64,000 nucleotides of DNA from Pseudomonadota bacterium (GTDB lineage Bacteria; Pseudomonadota; Gammaproteobacteria; Xanthomonadales; Xanthomonadaceae). Made by a program: the position numbers and the translations under genes. How positions within the stretch are numbered: the stretch's first letter is position 1; every line of letters starts with the position of its first letter. The stretch spans positions 1 to 64,000 of the forward strand of contig JAEWGI010000045.1 in NCBI GenBank assembly GCA_023388355.1. The letters are read 5' to 3'. Positions 18,472 through 30,616 of the stretch are shown here, one piece after another. The notes beneath the pieces were generated by a model. That model was not told the origin of the DNA. It ran no database searches and saw only the letters and a program-made list of their open reading frames with translations.

Positions 18472-19437
18472 ATGGATTCGACCCGTTTATGGTCGATCAG
18501 CGACGGCCGCGCCGGCAATGCGCGCCAGGCCGATGCGCTGGCGGCAGCGCTGGGCGGAGCCAGTCGCAGCCTGGTGCTTGCGCCACGCACCCCGTGGCGC
18601 TGGCTGGCCCCGCGCGCGCTGCCCGGAGCAGGCGCGGCCTTCGGCCCGGCCTTCACCCGCGCCCTGGACCGGCCGCCCGCGCTCGCCGTCGGCTGCGGGC
18701 GCCAGGCCGCGCTGGCCACGCGGCTGCTGGGCGCGCGCGGCGCGCGGACGGTGCAGATCCTCGATCCGCGCATCGACGCGCGCCACTGGGACCTGCTGGT
18801 CGTGCCCGAACACGACCGGCGCAGCGGCGCGAACGTGATCGCGCTGCTGGGCAGCCTCAACCCGGTCGACGACGCCTGGCTGGAGCGGGCGCGCCGGGAC
18901 TTCGCCACGCTGGCCGCGCTGCCCGCGCCGCGCACCGTCCTGCTGCTGGGCGGCCCCACCGCCCACGCCCGCTACGATGCCGCCCGCCTGCAGGCGCTGT
19001 GCGGCGAACTCGCCGCGCGCGCCGCGGGCGAATCGGGCAGCGTGCTGGCCACGGTCTCGCGGCGCACGCCGCCGGCCATGGTCGACCTGGTCCACGATGC
19101 GCTGGCCCGGACGCCCGGGATGGTCTGGCGCGACGCGCGCGACGGCGCCAATCCCTACCCCGGTCTGCTGGCCTGGGCCGACCGCATCGTCTGCTCGCCC
19201 GATTCGGTCAACATGGTGTCCGAGGCCTGCGCTACCCGGGTTCCGGTCGAGGTCTTCGCCATCGGGCGCAGCGATGGCCGCCCGCGCCGCTTCCTGGATG
19301 CCCTGCTCGCGCGCGGCCGGATCCGCCCCGCGGACCGGGCCCCGTGGCCGGACGATGGCCCGGTCGAACCGCTGCGCGAGACCACGCGCGTGGCGCAGGC
19401 GGTGCGCGAGCGGCTGGGATGGAGCGCCGGCGGCTGA
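18472..19437 (+). CDS. ELM1-like (DUF1022) protein
   Basis: A member of the mitochondrial-fission ELM1-like family (GT-B-like fold), widespread in proteobacteria and of uncertain function. Family features are [19 protein letters not shown] at the N-terminus, the PHD-like [21 protein letters not shown] block, [12 protein letters not shown] and [19 protein letters not shown] near the C-terminus. The start at 18472 has a purine-rich GGCAGGCAG upstream; another ATG at 18448 would add eight residues. The nearby envelope genes would suit an envelope role but do not show it. Confidence 0.82.
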   Translation: MDSTRLWSISDGRAGNARQADALAAALGGASRSLVLAPRTPWRWLAPRALPGAGAAFGPAFTRALDRPPALAVGCGRQAALATRLLGARGARTVQILDPRIDARHWDLLVVPEHDRRSGANVIALLGSLNPVDDAWLERARRDFATLAALPAPRTVLLLGGPTAHARYDAARLQALCGELAARAAGESGSVLATVSRRTPPAMVDLVHDALARTPGMVWRDARDGANPYPGLLAWADRIVCSPDSVNMVSEACATRVPVEVFAIGRSDGRPRRFLDALLARGRIRPADRAPWPDDGPVEPLRETTRVAQAVRERLGWSAGG

Positions 19438-19452
19438 ACGCCCGGCGGGCGG

Positions 19453-19791
19453 CTACTGCGGCGGCGCCGACAGCTCGCGCGCGTCGAGGAAGCCGCTGCG
19501 GTCCAGGTCCTGGCGGCGGAAGCGGTCGGCCAGGCGCGCGCGATGCTGCTCGCGGGTGATCGCACGGCCCTTGCCGCCGGGCTGCTCGGCGGGCGACAGC
19601 ACGCCGTCGCGGTTCCCGTCCATGGCGTCGAAGGCGTAGCTCATCCAGTCCTGGTACTCGACCAGCGAGACCCGGCCGTCGCCGTCGGCATCCATCTTCG
19701 CCAGGTAGTCGCCGGTGGCCTCGACCTGCGCGAACGCCGTCGCGGGCGCGGCCAGGGCAACGAGGACGAGGAGGTGTCGGAAGGGCGTCAT
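19453..19791 (-). CDS. secreted EF-hand calcium-binding protein
   Basis: A 112-residue protein with a signal peptide (LLVLVALAAPATAFAQ) and three EF-hand loops: DADGDGRVSLVE, DGNRDGVLSPAE and DLDRSGFLDARE. Each keeps the acidic calcium ligands and the closing Glu, so it probably binds calcium in the periplasm. It sits 67 bp downstream of the desaturase gene on the same strand and may be cotranscribed with it. Nothing indicates a partner. Confidence 0.87.
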   Translation of the reverse strand: MTPFRHLLVLVALAAPATAFAQVEATGDYLAKMDADGDGRVSLVEYQDWMSYAFDAMDGNRDGVLSPAEQPGGKGRAITREQHRARLADRFRRQDLDRSGFLDARELSAPPQ

Positions 19792-19858
19792 GGCGGCTGT
19801 GGCCCGGCTCCCGCGCGCCCGGCCCGTGGGCGGCGGGCGCAGGGGCCGCGGCCCGGAT

Positions 19859-21067
19859 TCAGGCGTGGGCCGGCTGCAGCGAATAGCCCTTGAGCCGCTC
19901 CGAATACTCCTGCAGCGCGCGGATCCCGCTGGCCTCGGCCTCGCGGCACCAGGCCTGCAGGTTCTGCAGGGCCTCGCCGGCGTTGTGGGTGCGCGCTTCG
20001 AGCACCGCGGCCAGGCGCCGACGGTATTCGACCAGGGTGTGGATCCGCGGACGCTGCGAGACCCACTGCTGCATCTGCTCGCGCGCTTCCGGGCTGAGCC
20101 AGCGGCCGTCGTCCACCAGGCCCTTGCGCAGCCGCCGCGGCAGCAGCGAGCGCAGCTTCGCGCCGGCGGCATTGGCCTCCTCGCGCAGCGCCGGCATCAG
20201 CACCTTGCGCTGGTAGTCGGTCATGGCCTGGAAGCGGTGCGCGAGCAGCGCGCGCATGGTGTCGGTGTCGGGCACCTGGATGTTGGGGCGCACGTCCAGC
20301 GCCGGGGCCACGCGCAGCACCTTCGCCAGCTTCACCTTTTCCAGTCCCTTGATCACGGTCCAGCCGATGTCGAACTCCCAGCGGCGCAGCGCGAACTTGG
20401 CCGAGCTGGGGAAGGCGTGGTGGTTGTTGTGCAGCTCCTCGCCGCCGATCCACACGCCCCAGGGGGTGAGGTTGGTGGCGGTGTCGGTGGTCTCGAAGTT
20501 GCGGTAGCCCCACCAGTGGCCCAGGCCGTTGACCACGCCGGCGGCCCAGAACGGGATCCACGCCATCTGGATCGCCCAGATCGCCACCCCGGCAAAACCG
20601 AACAGGGCGAACGAGACGAACAGCAGCAGGACCGGGCCGAGGGTCGCGTACGGGGTGTACAGGCGGCGCTCGATCCAGTCGCTGGGCGCGCCCTTGCCGT
20701 ACTGCTCGATGTCCGCGCGCATGCCGCGCGCCTCGCGGTACAGCTCCACGCCCTGCCAGAACACCTTGCCGATGCCCTTGTGCATCGGGCTGTGCGGGTC
20801 GTCCTCGGTTTCGCACTTGGCGTGGTGCTTGCGGTGGATGGCCACCCACTCGCGGGTGATCATCGAGGTGGTCAGCCAGGTCCAGAAGCGGAAGACGTGC
20901 GCGACCAGCGGGTGGAAATCCACGCCCCGGTGCGCCTGGCTGCGGTGCAGGTACAGGGTGACCGAGAAGATGGTCAGCTGGGTGGCGGCGAGGAAGTACA
21001 GCGCGAGCGGCCAGAAGCCCCACTGCAGCAGGCCACCGGCGAGGAAATCGATTGCGGACGCGGGCAT
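19859..21067 (-). CDS. membrane fatty acid (acyl-CoA delta-9 type) desaturase
   Basis: An integral-membrane di-iron desaturase that introduces a cis double bond into saturated acyl chains, adjusting membrane fluidity. Its three histidine boxes are HRSQAHR, HRKHH and HNNHH, all intact. Hydrophobic pairs of helices flank them, including LALYFLAATQLTIFSVTLYL. At 402 residues it is longer than many because of a soluble Arg-rich C-terminal extension after the third box. As usual for aerobic gammaproteobacteria this route complements FabA/FabB. The start ATG at 21067 is the first in frame. Confidence 0.92.
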   Translation of the reverse strand: MPASAIDFLAGGLLQWGFWPLALYFLAATQLTIFSVTLYLHRSQAHRGVDFHPLVAHVFRFWTWLTTSMITREWVAIHRKHHAKCETEDDPHSPMHKGIGKVFWQGVELYREARGMRADIEQYGKGAPSDWIERRLYTPYATLGPVLLLFVSFALFGFAGVAIWAIQMAWIPFWAAGVVNGLGHWWGYRNFETTDTATNLTPWGVWIGGEELHNNHHAFPSSAKFALRRWEFDIGWTVIKGLEKVKLAKVLRVAPALDVRPNIQVPDTDTMRALLAHRFQAMTDYQRKVLMPALREEANAAGAKLRSLLPRRLRKGLVDDGRWLSPEAREQMQQWVSQRPRIHTLVEYRRRLAAVLEARTHNAGEALQNLQAWCREAEASGIRALQEYSERLKGYSLQPAHA

Positions 21068-21173
21068 GACGGTGTCGAAGTGAAAGGAACCCGGGCATCA
21101 TGGGGCCCGGACCACGACAAGGCCAGCCCTGCGCCGCACTGGTGCGCGCGCTATTCATCCCCATGTCCCGCAG

Positions 21174-22004
21174 ATGACCGATGCTCCCCCCGCGCCCGCG
21201 CTGATCGAACTCGACCAGGCCCGCGTGCTGCGCGACGGTCGCGCCGCCCTGGACGGCATCAGCCTGCGCCTGCCGCAGGGCCGCCACACCGCGATCCTGG
21301 GGCCGAACGGCTGCGGAAAGTCCACGTTCATCCAGCTGATCACGCGCCAGCTCTACCCGCTGGCCCACCTCGACCGACGACCGGCGGTGAAGATCCTCGG
21401 CCAGTCGCGCTGGAAGGTGGCGACGCTGCGCGCGCGCCTGGGCATCGTGACCGGCGCCATGCACGACGAGCTGCTGGACGTGCCCGGACTGGGCGTGCGC
21501 GACGTGGTCCTGGGGGCGTTCGAGGCGCGCCTTGCGCCCCAGGACGACGACACCCCGCCGCCCGCGATCTGGCAGGAGCAGGCGCACGCCGCCCTGGTGC
21601 GGGTGGAGGCCGACCACCTGGCCGACCGCGGGTACGCCACCCTGTCGACCGGCGAGGCCAGGCGGGTGCTGCTGGCACGGGCGCTGGCGAACGCGCCCAT
21701 GGCGCTGCTGCTCGACGAGCCGGCCGCGGGCCTGGACGTGGTGGCCCGCGCGGGCCTGCTGCGGATCCTGCGCCGGCTGGCGCGCGAGGGCGTGACCCTG
21801 GTGCTGATCACCCACCACGCCGAGGAGCTGGTGCCCGAGATCGGCCACGTGGTGCTGCTGCATGCCGGCCGGGTGCTGGCCGACGGTCCGCGCGGCGAGG
21901 TGCTGGTGCCGGAACTGCTGGGCCGCGCCTTCGGCGCCCCGCTGCGCCTGGAGGACGGCGAGGTGCCGCGCTTCGTGCTCGAAGGGGCCGGCGCGGATGC
22001 CTGA
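21174..22004 (+). CDS. ABC transporter ATP-binding protein, no permease nearby
   Basis: A 276-residue ABC ATPase. Walker A is GPNGCGKST (about residues 43-51), the signature is [15 protein letters not shown] (degenerate LSxGE), Walker B is [13 protein letters not shown] and the switch histidine is in LITHHAEEL. It resembles the ModF/iron-type stand-alone ATPases. No membrane or binding-protein gene is adjacent, so its partner must be elsewhere. Its last eight bases overlap mutM, which suggests cotranscription with that repair gene. Confidence 0.88.
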   Translation: MTDAPPAPALIELDQARVLRDGRAALDGISLRLPQGRHTAILGPNGCGKSTFIQLITRQLYPLAHLDRRPAVKILGQSRWKVATLRARLGIVTGAMHDELLDVPGLGVRDVVLGAFEARLAPQDDDTPPPAIWQEQAHAALVRVEADHLADRGYATLSTGEARRVLLARALANAPMALLLDEPAAGLDVVARAGLLRILRRLAREGVTLVLITHHAEELVPEIGHVVLLHAGRVLADGPRGEVLVPELLGRAFGAPLRLEDGEVPRFVLEGAGADA

Positions 22005-22809
22005 GCTGCCCGAGGTCGAGACCACCCGCGCCGGGCTGGCGCCGCACGTGGAAGGCCGGCGCGTGCGCGCGGTCGTGCTGCGGCGGCCGGACCTGCGGTG
22101 GCCGATCCCGGACGAGGTGCCGGCCCTGCTGCCGGGGCAGCGCATCGCCGCGGTGCGCCGGCGCGCCAAGTACCTGCTGCTCGATTCGGACGCCGGCAGC
22201 GCGCTGCTGCACCTGGGCATGTCGGGCAGCCTGCGGGTGCTGCCCGCGGCCACCCCAGTGCGCGAGCACGACCACGTCGACCTGGTCCTGGATTCGGGCC
22301 AGGCGCTGCGCTTCAACGACCCGCGCCGCTTCGGCTGCCTGCTGTGGCAGCCGCCCGGGCAGGTGCACCCGCTGCTGCGCGGGCTGGGACCCGAGCCGCT
22401 GTCGGAGACGTTCGACGGCGACTACCTGCACGCCCGCAGCCGCGGCCGCCGCGCACCGGTGAAAACCTTCCTGATGGACCAGCGGATCGTGGTCGGGGTG
22501 GGCAACATCTACGCCGCCGAAGCCCTGCACGCGGCCGGCATCTCGCCGCTGCGCGCGGCCGGGCGGGTGTCGCGCGAACGCTACCGTGCGCTGGCCGATG
22601 CGGTCCGCGCCATCCTCGCCCACGCCATCGCGCGCGGCGGCACCACCCTGCGCGACTTCATCGCCCCCGACGGGGCCCCCGGCTATTTCGAGCAGGAGTT
22701 GTCGGCCTATGGCCGCGGCGGCGAACCCTGCCCGCGCTGCGGGCGGCGGCTGCGCCAGGCCCTGGTCGGCCAGCGCGCCACCGTCTGGTGCGGCCGCTGC
22801 CAGCGGTGA
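21997..22809 (+). CDS. mutM: formamidopyrimidine-DNA glycosylase
   Basis: Base-excision repair enzyme that removes 8-oxoguanine and formamidopyrimidines and nicks the abasic site. The start at 21997 exposes the catalytic N-terminal [13 protein letters not shown] after Met removal; upstream readings lose this. Other features are the KYLLLDSD and [10 protein letters not shown] blocks, [12 protein letters not shown], and the C-terminal zinc finger CPRC..CGRC. The 270 residues match the usual length. It overlaps the ABC ATPase stop by eight bases. Confidence 0.97.
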   Translation: MPELPEVETTRAGLAPHVEGRRVRAVVLRRPDLRWPIPDEVPALLPGQRIAAVRRRAKYLLLDSDAGSALLHLGMSGSLRVLPAATPVREHDHVDLVLDSGQALRFNDPRRFGCLLWQPPGQVHPLLRGLGPEPLSETFDGDYLHARSRGRRAPVKTFLMDQRIVVGVGNIYAAEALHAAGISPLRAAGRVSRERYRALADAVRAILAHAIARGGTTLRDFIAPDGAPGYFEQELSAYGRGGEPCPRCGRRLRQALVGQRATVWCGRCQR

Positions 22810-22845
22810 ATCCGCGCCGCAGCCGCGGTTCGTGCACCTTCGCGG

Positions 22846-22851
22846 TATAGT
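22846..22851 (+). promoter_or_regulatory. -10 box of the ECF sigma gene
   Basis: TATAGT lies 30 bp before the sigma-factor ATG in the mutM-sigma gap. It is the best -10-like hexamer there; no clear -35 is seen. Confidence 0.35.
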
Positions 22852-22881
22852 CCGCGCGCTGACCGTACGGTTTGGGGACGC

Positions 22882-23442
22882 ATGACCGACACCGCCGACA
22901 TCACCCTCTGGCTCGACGCCGCGCGCGGTGGCGACCGCGGCGCGCTGGACCGGGTACTGGCGCGGCTGTACCAGGAACTGCACACCATGGCGCGGCGCCA
23001 GCTGTCGGGCCAGATGGGCCAGACGCTCGACGCCACCGCGCTGGTGCACGAGGCCTACCTGAAGCTGATCGGGCGCAAGGAAATCCAGTTCGACGACCGC
23101 GCCCACTTCTTCGCCTACGCCGCCTCGGCGATGCGCAGCGTGGTGATCGACTACGCCCGCCAGCGCCTGGCGCAGAAGCGCGGCGGCGACCTGCACCGGG
23201 TCACCGACCTGCCCGAGAACATCGAGGGCGGGCTGCGCCTGGACGAGGACATGCTGGCCCTGGACGCGGCGCTCAACCGCCTGGCCGGGGTCGACGCCAA
23301 GCTCGCGCACGTGGTCGAGCTGCGCTATTTCGGCGGCCTGTCCGAGTCCGAGATCGCCACCCTGCTCGGGCGCTCCGACCGCAGCATCCGCCGCGACTGG
23401 CAGAAGGCGCGGATGTACCTTCTGGCCTCGCTGCAGGACTAG
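22882..23442 (+). CDS. ECF-type RNA polymerase sigma factor, EcfK/ECF43-like
   Basis: A 186-residue ECF sigma factor with region 2 (LVHEAYLKLIG, FFAYAASAMRSVVIDYARQR) and region 4 (VVELRYFGGLSESEIATLLGRSDRSIRRDWQKAR). In region 2.2 the usual acidic pair is replaced by T52-A53 within LDATALV. In EcfP/EcfK (ECF43) sigma factors of Vibrio and Xanthomonas a threonine here must be phosphorylated by a partner Ser/Thr kinase for activity. The kinase gene immediately downstream supplies that partner. In Xanthomonas citri this pair controls type VI secretion; the targets here are unknown. Confidence 0.88.
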   Translation: MTDTADITLWLDAARGGDRGALDRVLARLYQELHTMARRQLSGQMGQTLDATALVHEAYLKLIGRKEIQFDDRAHFFAYAASAMRSVVIDYARQRLAQKRGGDLHRVTDLPENIEGGLRLDEDMLALDAALNRLAGVDAKLAHVVELRYFGGLSESEIATLLGRSDRSIRRDWQKARMYLLASLQD

Positions 23443-23527
23443 CGGCCTGCGTCCGGATCCGCGTCCCGCATGCAAGGCCCGCCGCGCGTGAACCCCTCCG
23501 CACCCGCTTCGCAGGCGCGCTGACGCC

Positions 23528-26395
<2,868 letters not shown>

Positions 26396-26971
26396 TCCGC
26401 TTGAACTCGGCGCGGCTGACCGACACGTAGCGCTCGTTGCCGCCGATTTCCACCTGCGGCCCCTCGCTCACCGCATGGCCGCCGGCGTCCACCCGCACGG
26501 TCATCGTGGCCTTGCTGCCGCTGTGGCAGATGGTCTTGATCTCGCTGATCTCGTCGGCCCAGGCCAGCAGGTACTGGCTGCCCTCGAACAGCTCGCCGCG
26601 GAAATCCGTGCGCAGCCCGTAGCACAGCACCGGCACGCCCAGCGCATCGACCACGTCGCCCAGTTGCCAGACCTGGGCGCGGGCCAGGAACTGGGCCTCG
26701 TCGATGAGCAGGCAGTGCAGCCGGCCGTGCGCGGCGATGTCGCGTTCGACCAGGGCCTGCAGGTCGTCGTCGCGCCCGAACGCCACGCCCTGCGCCTGGA
26801 GCCCGATCCGCGACGCCACCGTGCCGCTGCCGTCGCGGTGGTCCAGGCGCGGGGTCAGGATCAGCGTGCGCATCCCGCGCTCGCGGTAGTTGTGCGCCGA
26901 CTGCAGCAGGGTGGTGGTCTTCCCGGCGTTCATCGCCGAGTAGTAGAAGTAGAGCTTGGCCATGGGGCGGG

Positions 26972-26977
26972 ATTCTA
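26972..26977 (-). promoter_or_regulatory. -10 box of tdk, likely leaderless
   Basis: ATTCTA on the plus strand reads TAGAAT toward tdk, with eight bases between it and the ATG. Transcription would start zero to two bases before the start codon. No Shine-Dalgarno is present. Confidence 0.45.
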
Positions 26978-27000
26978 GCGTCCGGTGCAGTGCGCTTCTG

Positions 27001-27120
27001 GCCCCTTCCCCCGTTCACGGGGGAAGGCTGGGATGGGGGGCGCGCGCGCGGCGCGCGTCGGAAGTTGCGGCGGCCTGCCTGCCCCCACCCCGGCCCTCCC
27101 CCGTGAACGGGGGAGGGAGC
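27001..27120. repeat. paired-palindrome repeat (REPIN-like), copy 4
   Basis: The cleanest full copy. The left palindrome is CCTTCCCCCGTTCACGGGGG and the right CCCTCCCCCGTGAACGGGGG; their loops GTTCAC and GTGAAC are reverse complements, so the two halves are inverted copies. GGGATGGGGGGCGCGCG and CCCCCACCCCGG form the inner arms. It lies between the divergent tdk and rep promoters. Confidence 0.9.
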
Positions 27121-27142
27121 AGGGCGCGCGACGCGGCCCGGG

Positions 27143-27148
27143 TAGAAT
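27143..27148 (+). promoter_or_regulatory. -10 box of rep
   Basis: TAGAAT lies 26 bp before the rep ATG, just after the repeat. The -35 position falls in the edge of the repeat, so the insertion may contribute to or disturb this promoter. Confidence 0.4.
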
Positions 27149-27174
27149 GCCCAGCCGATTCCAGCAGTTCCGCG

Positions 27175-29151
27175 ATGCACGGCCTCAATCCCCAGCAATC
27201 CGCCGCGGTCGCGCACGTCGAAGGCCCGCTGCTCGTCCTGGCCGGCGCCGGCAGCGGCAAGACCCGGGTGATCGTGGAGAAGATCGCGCACCTGATCCAG
27301 ACCCGCCGCTACCCGGCCAGGCGCATCGCCGCGATCACCTTCACCAACAAGTCGGCCAAGGAAATGCGCGAGCGCGTGGCCAGGCGGATCAAGGGCGACG
27401 CGGCCGAAGGCCTGACGGTGTGCACCTTCCACGCGCTGGGGCTGAAGATCCTGCAGATCGACCACGCCAGGGTCGGCCTGCGCCGCGGCTTCTCGATCTT
27501 CGACAGCGACGACACCCTGGCGCAGGTCAAGGACCTGATGCCCGGCGCCAAGCCCGATGCGGTGCAGGCGATGCAGTCGCTGGTGTCGAACATCAAGAAC
27601 GCCGGACTGTCGCCGGAGCAGGCGGCCGAGGCTGCGCGCAGCGCGCGCGAGCACGAGGCGGCGGCGCTGTACGCGCGCTACCAGCAGCGCCTGTCCGCAT
27701 TCAACGCGGTCGACTTCGACGACCTGATCCGGCTCCCGGTGCAGCTGCTCGAATCCGACCAAGACGCCGTCGCCGGCTGGCGCGAGCGCATCGGCTACCT
27801 GCTGGTCGACGAGTGCCAGGACACCAACGACGCGCAGTACCGCCTGCTCAAGGCGCTGGCCGGGCCGAAGGCCAACTTCACCTGCGTGGGCGACGACGAC
27901 CAGAGCATCTACGCCTGGCGCGGCGCCAATCCGGAAAATCTCAGCCAGCTGGGCAGGGACTACCCCAACCTGGTGGTGGTCAAGCTCGAGCAGAACTACC
28001 GCTGCTCCAACCGCGTGCTGCGCTCGGCCAACGCGCTGATCGCCAACAACCCGCACGAGCACCCCAAGACCCTGTGGAGCGCGCAGGCCGACGGCGAGCG
28101 CATCCGCGTCTGGGAATGCCGCGACGCCGCGCACGAGGCCGAGCGCGTGGCCGGCGAGATCCACTTCATCGCCACCTCGCGCCAGGTCGAATGGGGCGAG
28201 TTCTGCATCCTGTTCCGCGGCAACCACCAGTCGCGTGCGCTGGAGAAGGCGCTGCAGCTGCTGCGCGTGCCCTACCACCTCTCGGGCGGCACCGCCTTCC
28301 TCGACCGCGGCGAGGTCAAGGACGCGCTGGCCTGGCTGCGGCTGCTGGCCAATCCCGAGGACGATGCCGCGTTCCTGCGCGCGGTGCAGTCGCCCTCGCG
28401 TGGCGTCGGCGCGACCTCGCTGGCGAAGCTTGCGGAGATGGCGCAGCACGCGCAGTTGCCGCTGTCGCGCGCCGCCGAGTCGATGGGCCTGCTCAAGCAG
28501 CTGCAGCCGCGCACCGCCAATGCGCTGGGCGCGTTCACCGACATCGTGCGCGGCCTGCGCGGCGATGCCGCGCGCCTGCCGGCGGCCGAACTGGTGCGCA
28601 GGCTCAACGAGAAGTCCGGCCTGGTCGCCGCGCTGCGCGAGCAGTGCAAGAGCGACGAGCTGTTCCGCATCCGGCGCGGCAACCTGGACGAGCTGGCCGA
28701 CTGGTTCGAGGGCGCGAAGGCCGCGGGCCCGGGCGAACTGGCCGCGCAGCTGGCCCTGCTCTCGCACGCCGACAAGGGCGACCCGGGCAACCAGGTGCGG
28801 CTGATGAGCCTGCACGCGGCCAAGGGCCTGGAGTTCCGCTACGTGTTCATCATCGGCATGGACGACAACACCCTGCCGCACGAGGCCAGCCTCGACGAGG
28901 GCCGGCTGGACGAGGAGCGACGCCTGCTCTACGTCGGCATCACCCGCGCCAAGGAGCAGCTGTGGCTGTCGTATTCGCTGCAGGCACAGCGCTGGGGCGC
29001 GAAGCTGCGGCTGGCGCCGAGCCGCTTCTTCGAGGAGCTGCCCGCGGCGGAACTGCAGCGCGACGGCGCCGACCCGGTTGCCGACGCCGCGCGCAAGGCC
29101 GAGCGCGCCAGCGCCGGCTTCGCCTCGATCCGCGCCATGCTCGAGGACTGA
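27175..29151 (+). CDS. rep: ATP-dependent DNA helicase Rep
   Basis: Superfamily 1A 3'-5' helicase that clears proteins from DNA ahead of the fork. The start at 27175 gives MHGLNPQQSAAVAHVEGPLLVLAGAGSGKT, Q motif plus Walker A. Later motifs are AAITFTNKSAKEMRER (Ia), VDECQDTN (II), VGDDDQSIYAWRGA (III), LEQNYRCSNRVL (IV), LMSLHAAKGLEFRYVFI (V) and YVGITRAKEQLWLSY (VI). All are intact. At 658 residues it is close to E. coli Rep. Longer upstream readings run through the repeat and are rejected. Confidence 0.96.
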   Translation: MHGLNPQQSAAVAHVEGPLLVLAGAGSGKTRVIVEKIAHLIQTRRYPARRIAAITFTNKSAKEMRERVARRIKGDAAEGLTVCTFHALGLKILQIDHARVGLRRGFSIFDSDDTLAQVKDLMPGAKPDAVQAMQSLVSNIKNAGLSPEQAAEAARSAREHEAAALYARYQQRLSAFNAVDFDDLIRLPVQLLESDQDAVAGWRERIGYLLVDECQDTNDAQYRLLKALAGPKANFTCVGDDDQSIYAWRGANPENLSQLGRDYPNLVVVKLEQNYRCSNRVLRSANALIANNPHEHPKTLWSAQADGERIRVWECRDAAHEAERVAGEIHFIATSRQVEWGEFCILFRGNHQSRALEKALQLLRVPYHLSGGTAFLDRGEVKDALAWLRLLANPEDDAAFLRAVQSPSRGVGATSLAKLAEMAQHAQLPLSRAAESMGLLKQLQPRTANALGAFTDIVRGLRGDAARLPAAELVRRLNEKSGLVAALREQCKSDELFRIRRGNLDELADWFEGAKAAGPGELAAQLALLSHADKGDPGNQVRLMSLHAAKGLEFRYVFIIGMDDNTLPHEASLDEGRLDEERRLLYVGITRAKEQLWLSYSLQAQRWGAKLRLAPSRFFEELPAAELQRDGADPVADAARKAERASAGFASIRAMLED

Positions 29152-29239
29152 CTGGCAGCGCAGTCCGCCAGGCGACGGCGCGGCGTGGAATTCCCGCCGC
29201 TACACTCGGCCCCTCCCTCCCCTGTCCAAGGTGCCCCCC

Positions 29240-30145
29240 ATGCGCGCGCACGCTTCCGCCGCGGTCCTGCTCGCGGCCATCCTCGCCTCCGGCTGCGCGT
29301 CGGCGCCATCCACGCGCGAGGCAGCGGCCACGCCCGCGCCGACGCCACCGGCGGTCACCGTCGCCGCCGACGACAACCTCAACGCCGTGCTCTGGGTCCA
29401 GCGCTCCGCCGAGTACCGGGCCAACGCGATCTCGCTGTTCCGCGCCGCCGCCGCTCGCCTGGACCACGCGCTGGCGCAGCCGGACTGGGACGCGCTGGTG
29501 CCCGCCGAGCGCGCGCAGGCCGCGCCACTGGCGAAGCTGCCGCCGGCGGTGATCATGGACATCGACGAAACCGTGCTCGACAACTCGCCCTACCAGGCGC
29601 GCCTGGTCGCCGGCGGCGGGGAGTACGACGAGGTGACCTGGGCCGCCTGGGTGGAGGAGCGCCGGGCCGAGCCGGTGCCCGGCGTGCTCGGGTTCGCGCG
29701 CGCCGCGCAGGCCCGCGGCGTGACCATCCTGTACCTGTCCAACCGCGCCCAGCACCTGCAGGAGCCAACCCTGGCCAACCTGCGCGCGGTCGGCCTGCCG
29801 GTGAAGGACGAAAGCGTGTTCCTCGGCCTGGGCACGCAGGTCGAAGGCTGCGATCAGCACGGCTCGGAAAAGCTGTGCCGTCGCCGGGTGGCCGGGCGCG
29901 ACTACCGGATCCTGATGCAGTTCGGCGACCAGCTGGGCGATTTCGTCGAGGTGGTGGCCAACACGCCACAGGCCCGCGACGCGCTGCTCGATCGGCACGA
30001 GGCCTGGTTCGGCGAGCGCTGGTGGATGCTGGCCAACCCCAGCTACGGCTCCTGGGAACCGGCCCTGTTCAACAACGCCTGGAGCGAACCACGCGAGCGC
30101 CGGCGCCAGATCAAGCGGGAAAGCCTGGAGCTTTCTGCCGATTGA
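29240..30145 (+). CDS. lipoprotein acid phosphatase / 5'-nucleotidase, e(P4)-like HAD family
   Basis: A 301-residue outer-membrane or periplasmic phosphatase of the HAD class C acid phosphatase group, which in Haemophilus (e(P4)) hydrolyses nucleotides for salvage. The start at 29240 gives a lipoprotein signal with lipobox ILASGCAS. The catalytic DxD is in VIMDIDETVLDNSPY, motif II in VTILYLSNRAQ, and the later FGDQLGDFVEV block has the metal-binding aspartates. An Ala/Pro tether follows the lipid anchor. It is apparently monocistronic and followed by a candidate terminator at 30250-30281. Confidence 0.92.
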   Translation: MRAHASAAVLLAAILASGCASAPSTREAAATPAPTPPAVTVAADDNLNAVLWVQRSAEYRANAISLFRAAAARLDHALAQPDWDALVPAERAQAAPLAKLPPAVIMDIDETVLDNSPYQARLVAGGGEYDEVTWAAWVEERRAEPVPGVLGFARAAQARGVTILYLSNRAQHLQEPTLANLRAVGLPVKDESVFLGLGTQVEGCDQHGSEKLCRRRVAGRDYRILMQFGDQLGDFVEVVANTPQARDALLDRHEAWFGERWWMLANPSYGSWEPALFNNAWSEPRERRRQIKRESLELSAD

Positions 30146-30281
30146 AATCAATATGTTAGACGCGATAAGTTAAGGTATTGCATAAGATTTGCCCACGCGC
30201 TAATCTGCCCGCGCCACAACTACAGTCCTCCGGCGAAAGCCGGATTCAGCGGGAAACCCAAGCGGTTTCCCGTTTTTTTTT
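30142..30281 (+). ncRNA. candidate small RNA ending in a tetraloop hairpin and terminator
   Basis: AT-rich promoter-like DNA (TTGAAA 30142-30147, GATAAG 30164-30169, 16 bp apart; a second extended -10 TGCATAAGAT at 30179-30188) is followed by a non-coding stretch. It ends in TCCGGC-GAAA-GCCGGA (30229-30244), a GNRA tetraloop hairpin, and a strong terminator just after. A short independent RNA of roughly 70-110 nt is plausible. The alternative is that both hairpins belong to the 3' end of the phosphatase message. No known RNA family is recognised. Confidence 0.4.
30250..30281 (+). terminator. Rho-independent terminator
   Basis: CGGGAAACC (30250-30258), a five-base loop and GGTTTCCCG (30264-30272) form a perfect nine-pair stem followed by nine T (30273-30281). 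It is the best intrinsic terminator in the window, about 105 bp after the phosphatase stop. Confidence 0.85.
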
Positions 30282-30476
30282 GGTTCTTCTCCGAACTGGG
30301 GGAACGCTGAACGCGGCAGGCCATGCGGCGGCCCCGCGGGCGGAGTCGGCGCTCAAGCGCCTGCCGAAGGCGAAGAAGCCGGTCTTCTTTCCAGGACGGG
30401 ATCGAAGGCTGGCCGACCGCGGAGTTCTCCGCAGCATCAGGGCATCGGCCCGTGATACCGGTAAGGGAGCTGACGC
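30282..30476. other. gene-free stretch before the tandem repeat
   Basis: No gene, promoter or hairpin that I can support is seen here. Open frames on both strands have no family resemblance and run into the repeats, so they are taken as chance. Confidence 0.5.
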
Positions 30477-30616
30477 ACGCAAGCGCCGCTCCGCCCTGCC
30501 CCTTCCCCCACACGCAAGCGCCGCTCCGCCCTGCTCCTTCCCCCATACGCAAGCGCCGCTCCGCCCTGCTCCTTCCCCCATACGCAAGCGCCGCTCCGCC
30601 CTGCTCCTTCCCCCGC
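30477..30616. repeat. 35-bp tandem repeat, four units
   Basis: Four contiguous 35-bp units begin at 30477, 30512, 30547 and 30582. Each starts ACGCAAGCGCCGCTCCGCCC and ends in CTTCCCCC plus two bases; units differ at one to three positions. The end of the last unit is the left palindrome of the dispersed repeat at 30603-30758, so the array seems to have grown from its edge. There are no spacers, so it is not a CRISPR array. Confidence 0.92.

Noticed and set aside
26956..27174. N-terminal extension of rep through the repeat
   Set aside because: The extra residues come from the dispersed repeat and the promoter; the ATG at 27175 gives the standard helicase start.
30181..30250. Possible tRNA
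   Set aside because: No cloverleaf, no TTCGA-type loop and no CCA end; only two hairpins, better read as RNA 3' end or terminator.
30477..30616. Possible CRISPR array
   Set aside because: The 35-bp units are contiguous with no spacers, and there are no cas genes.
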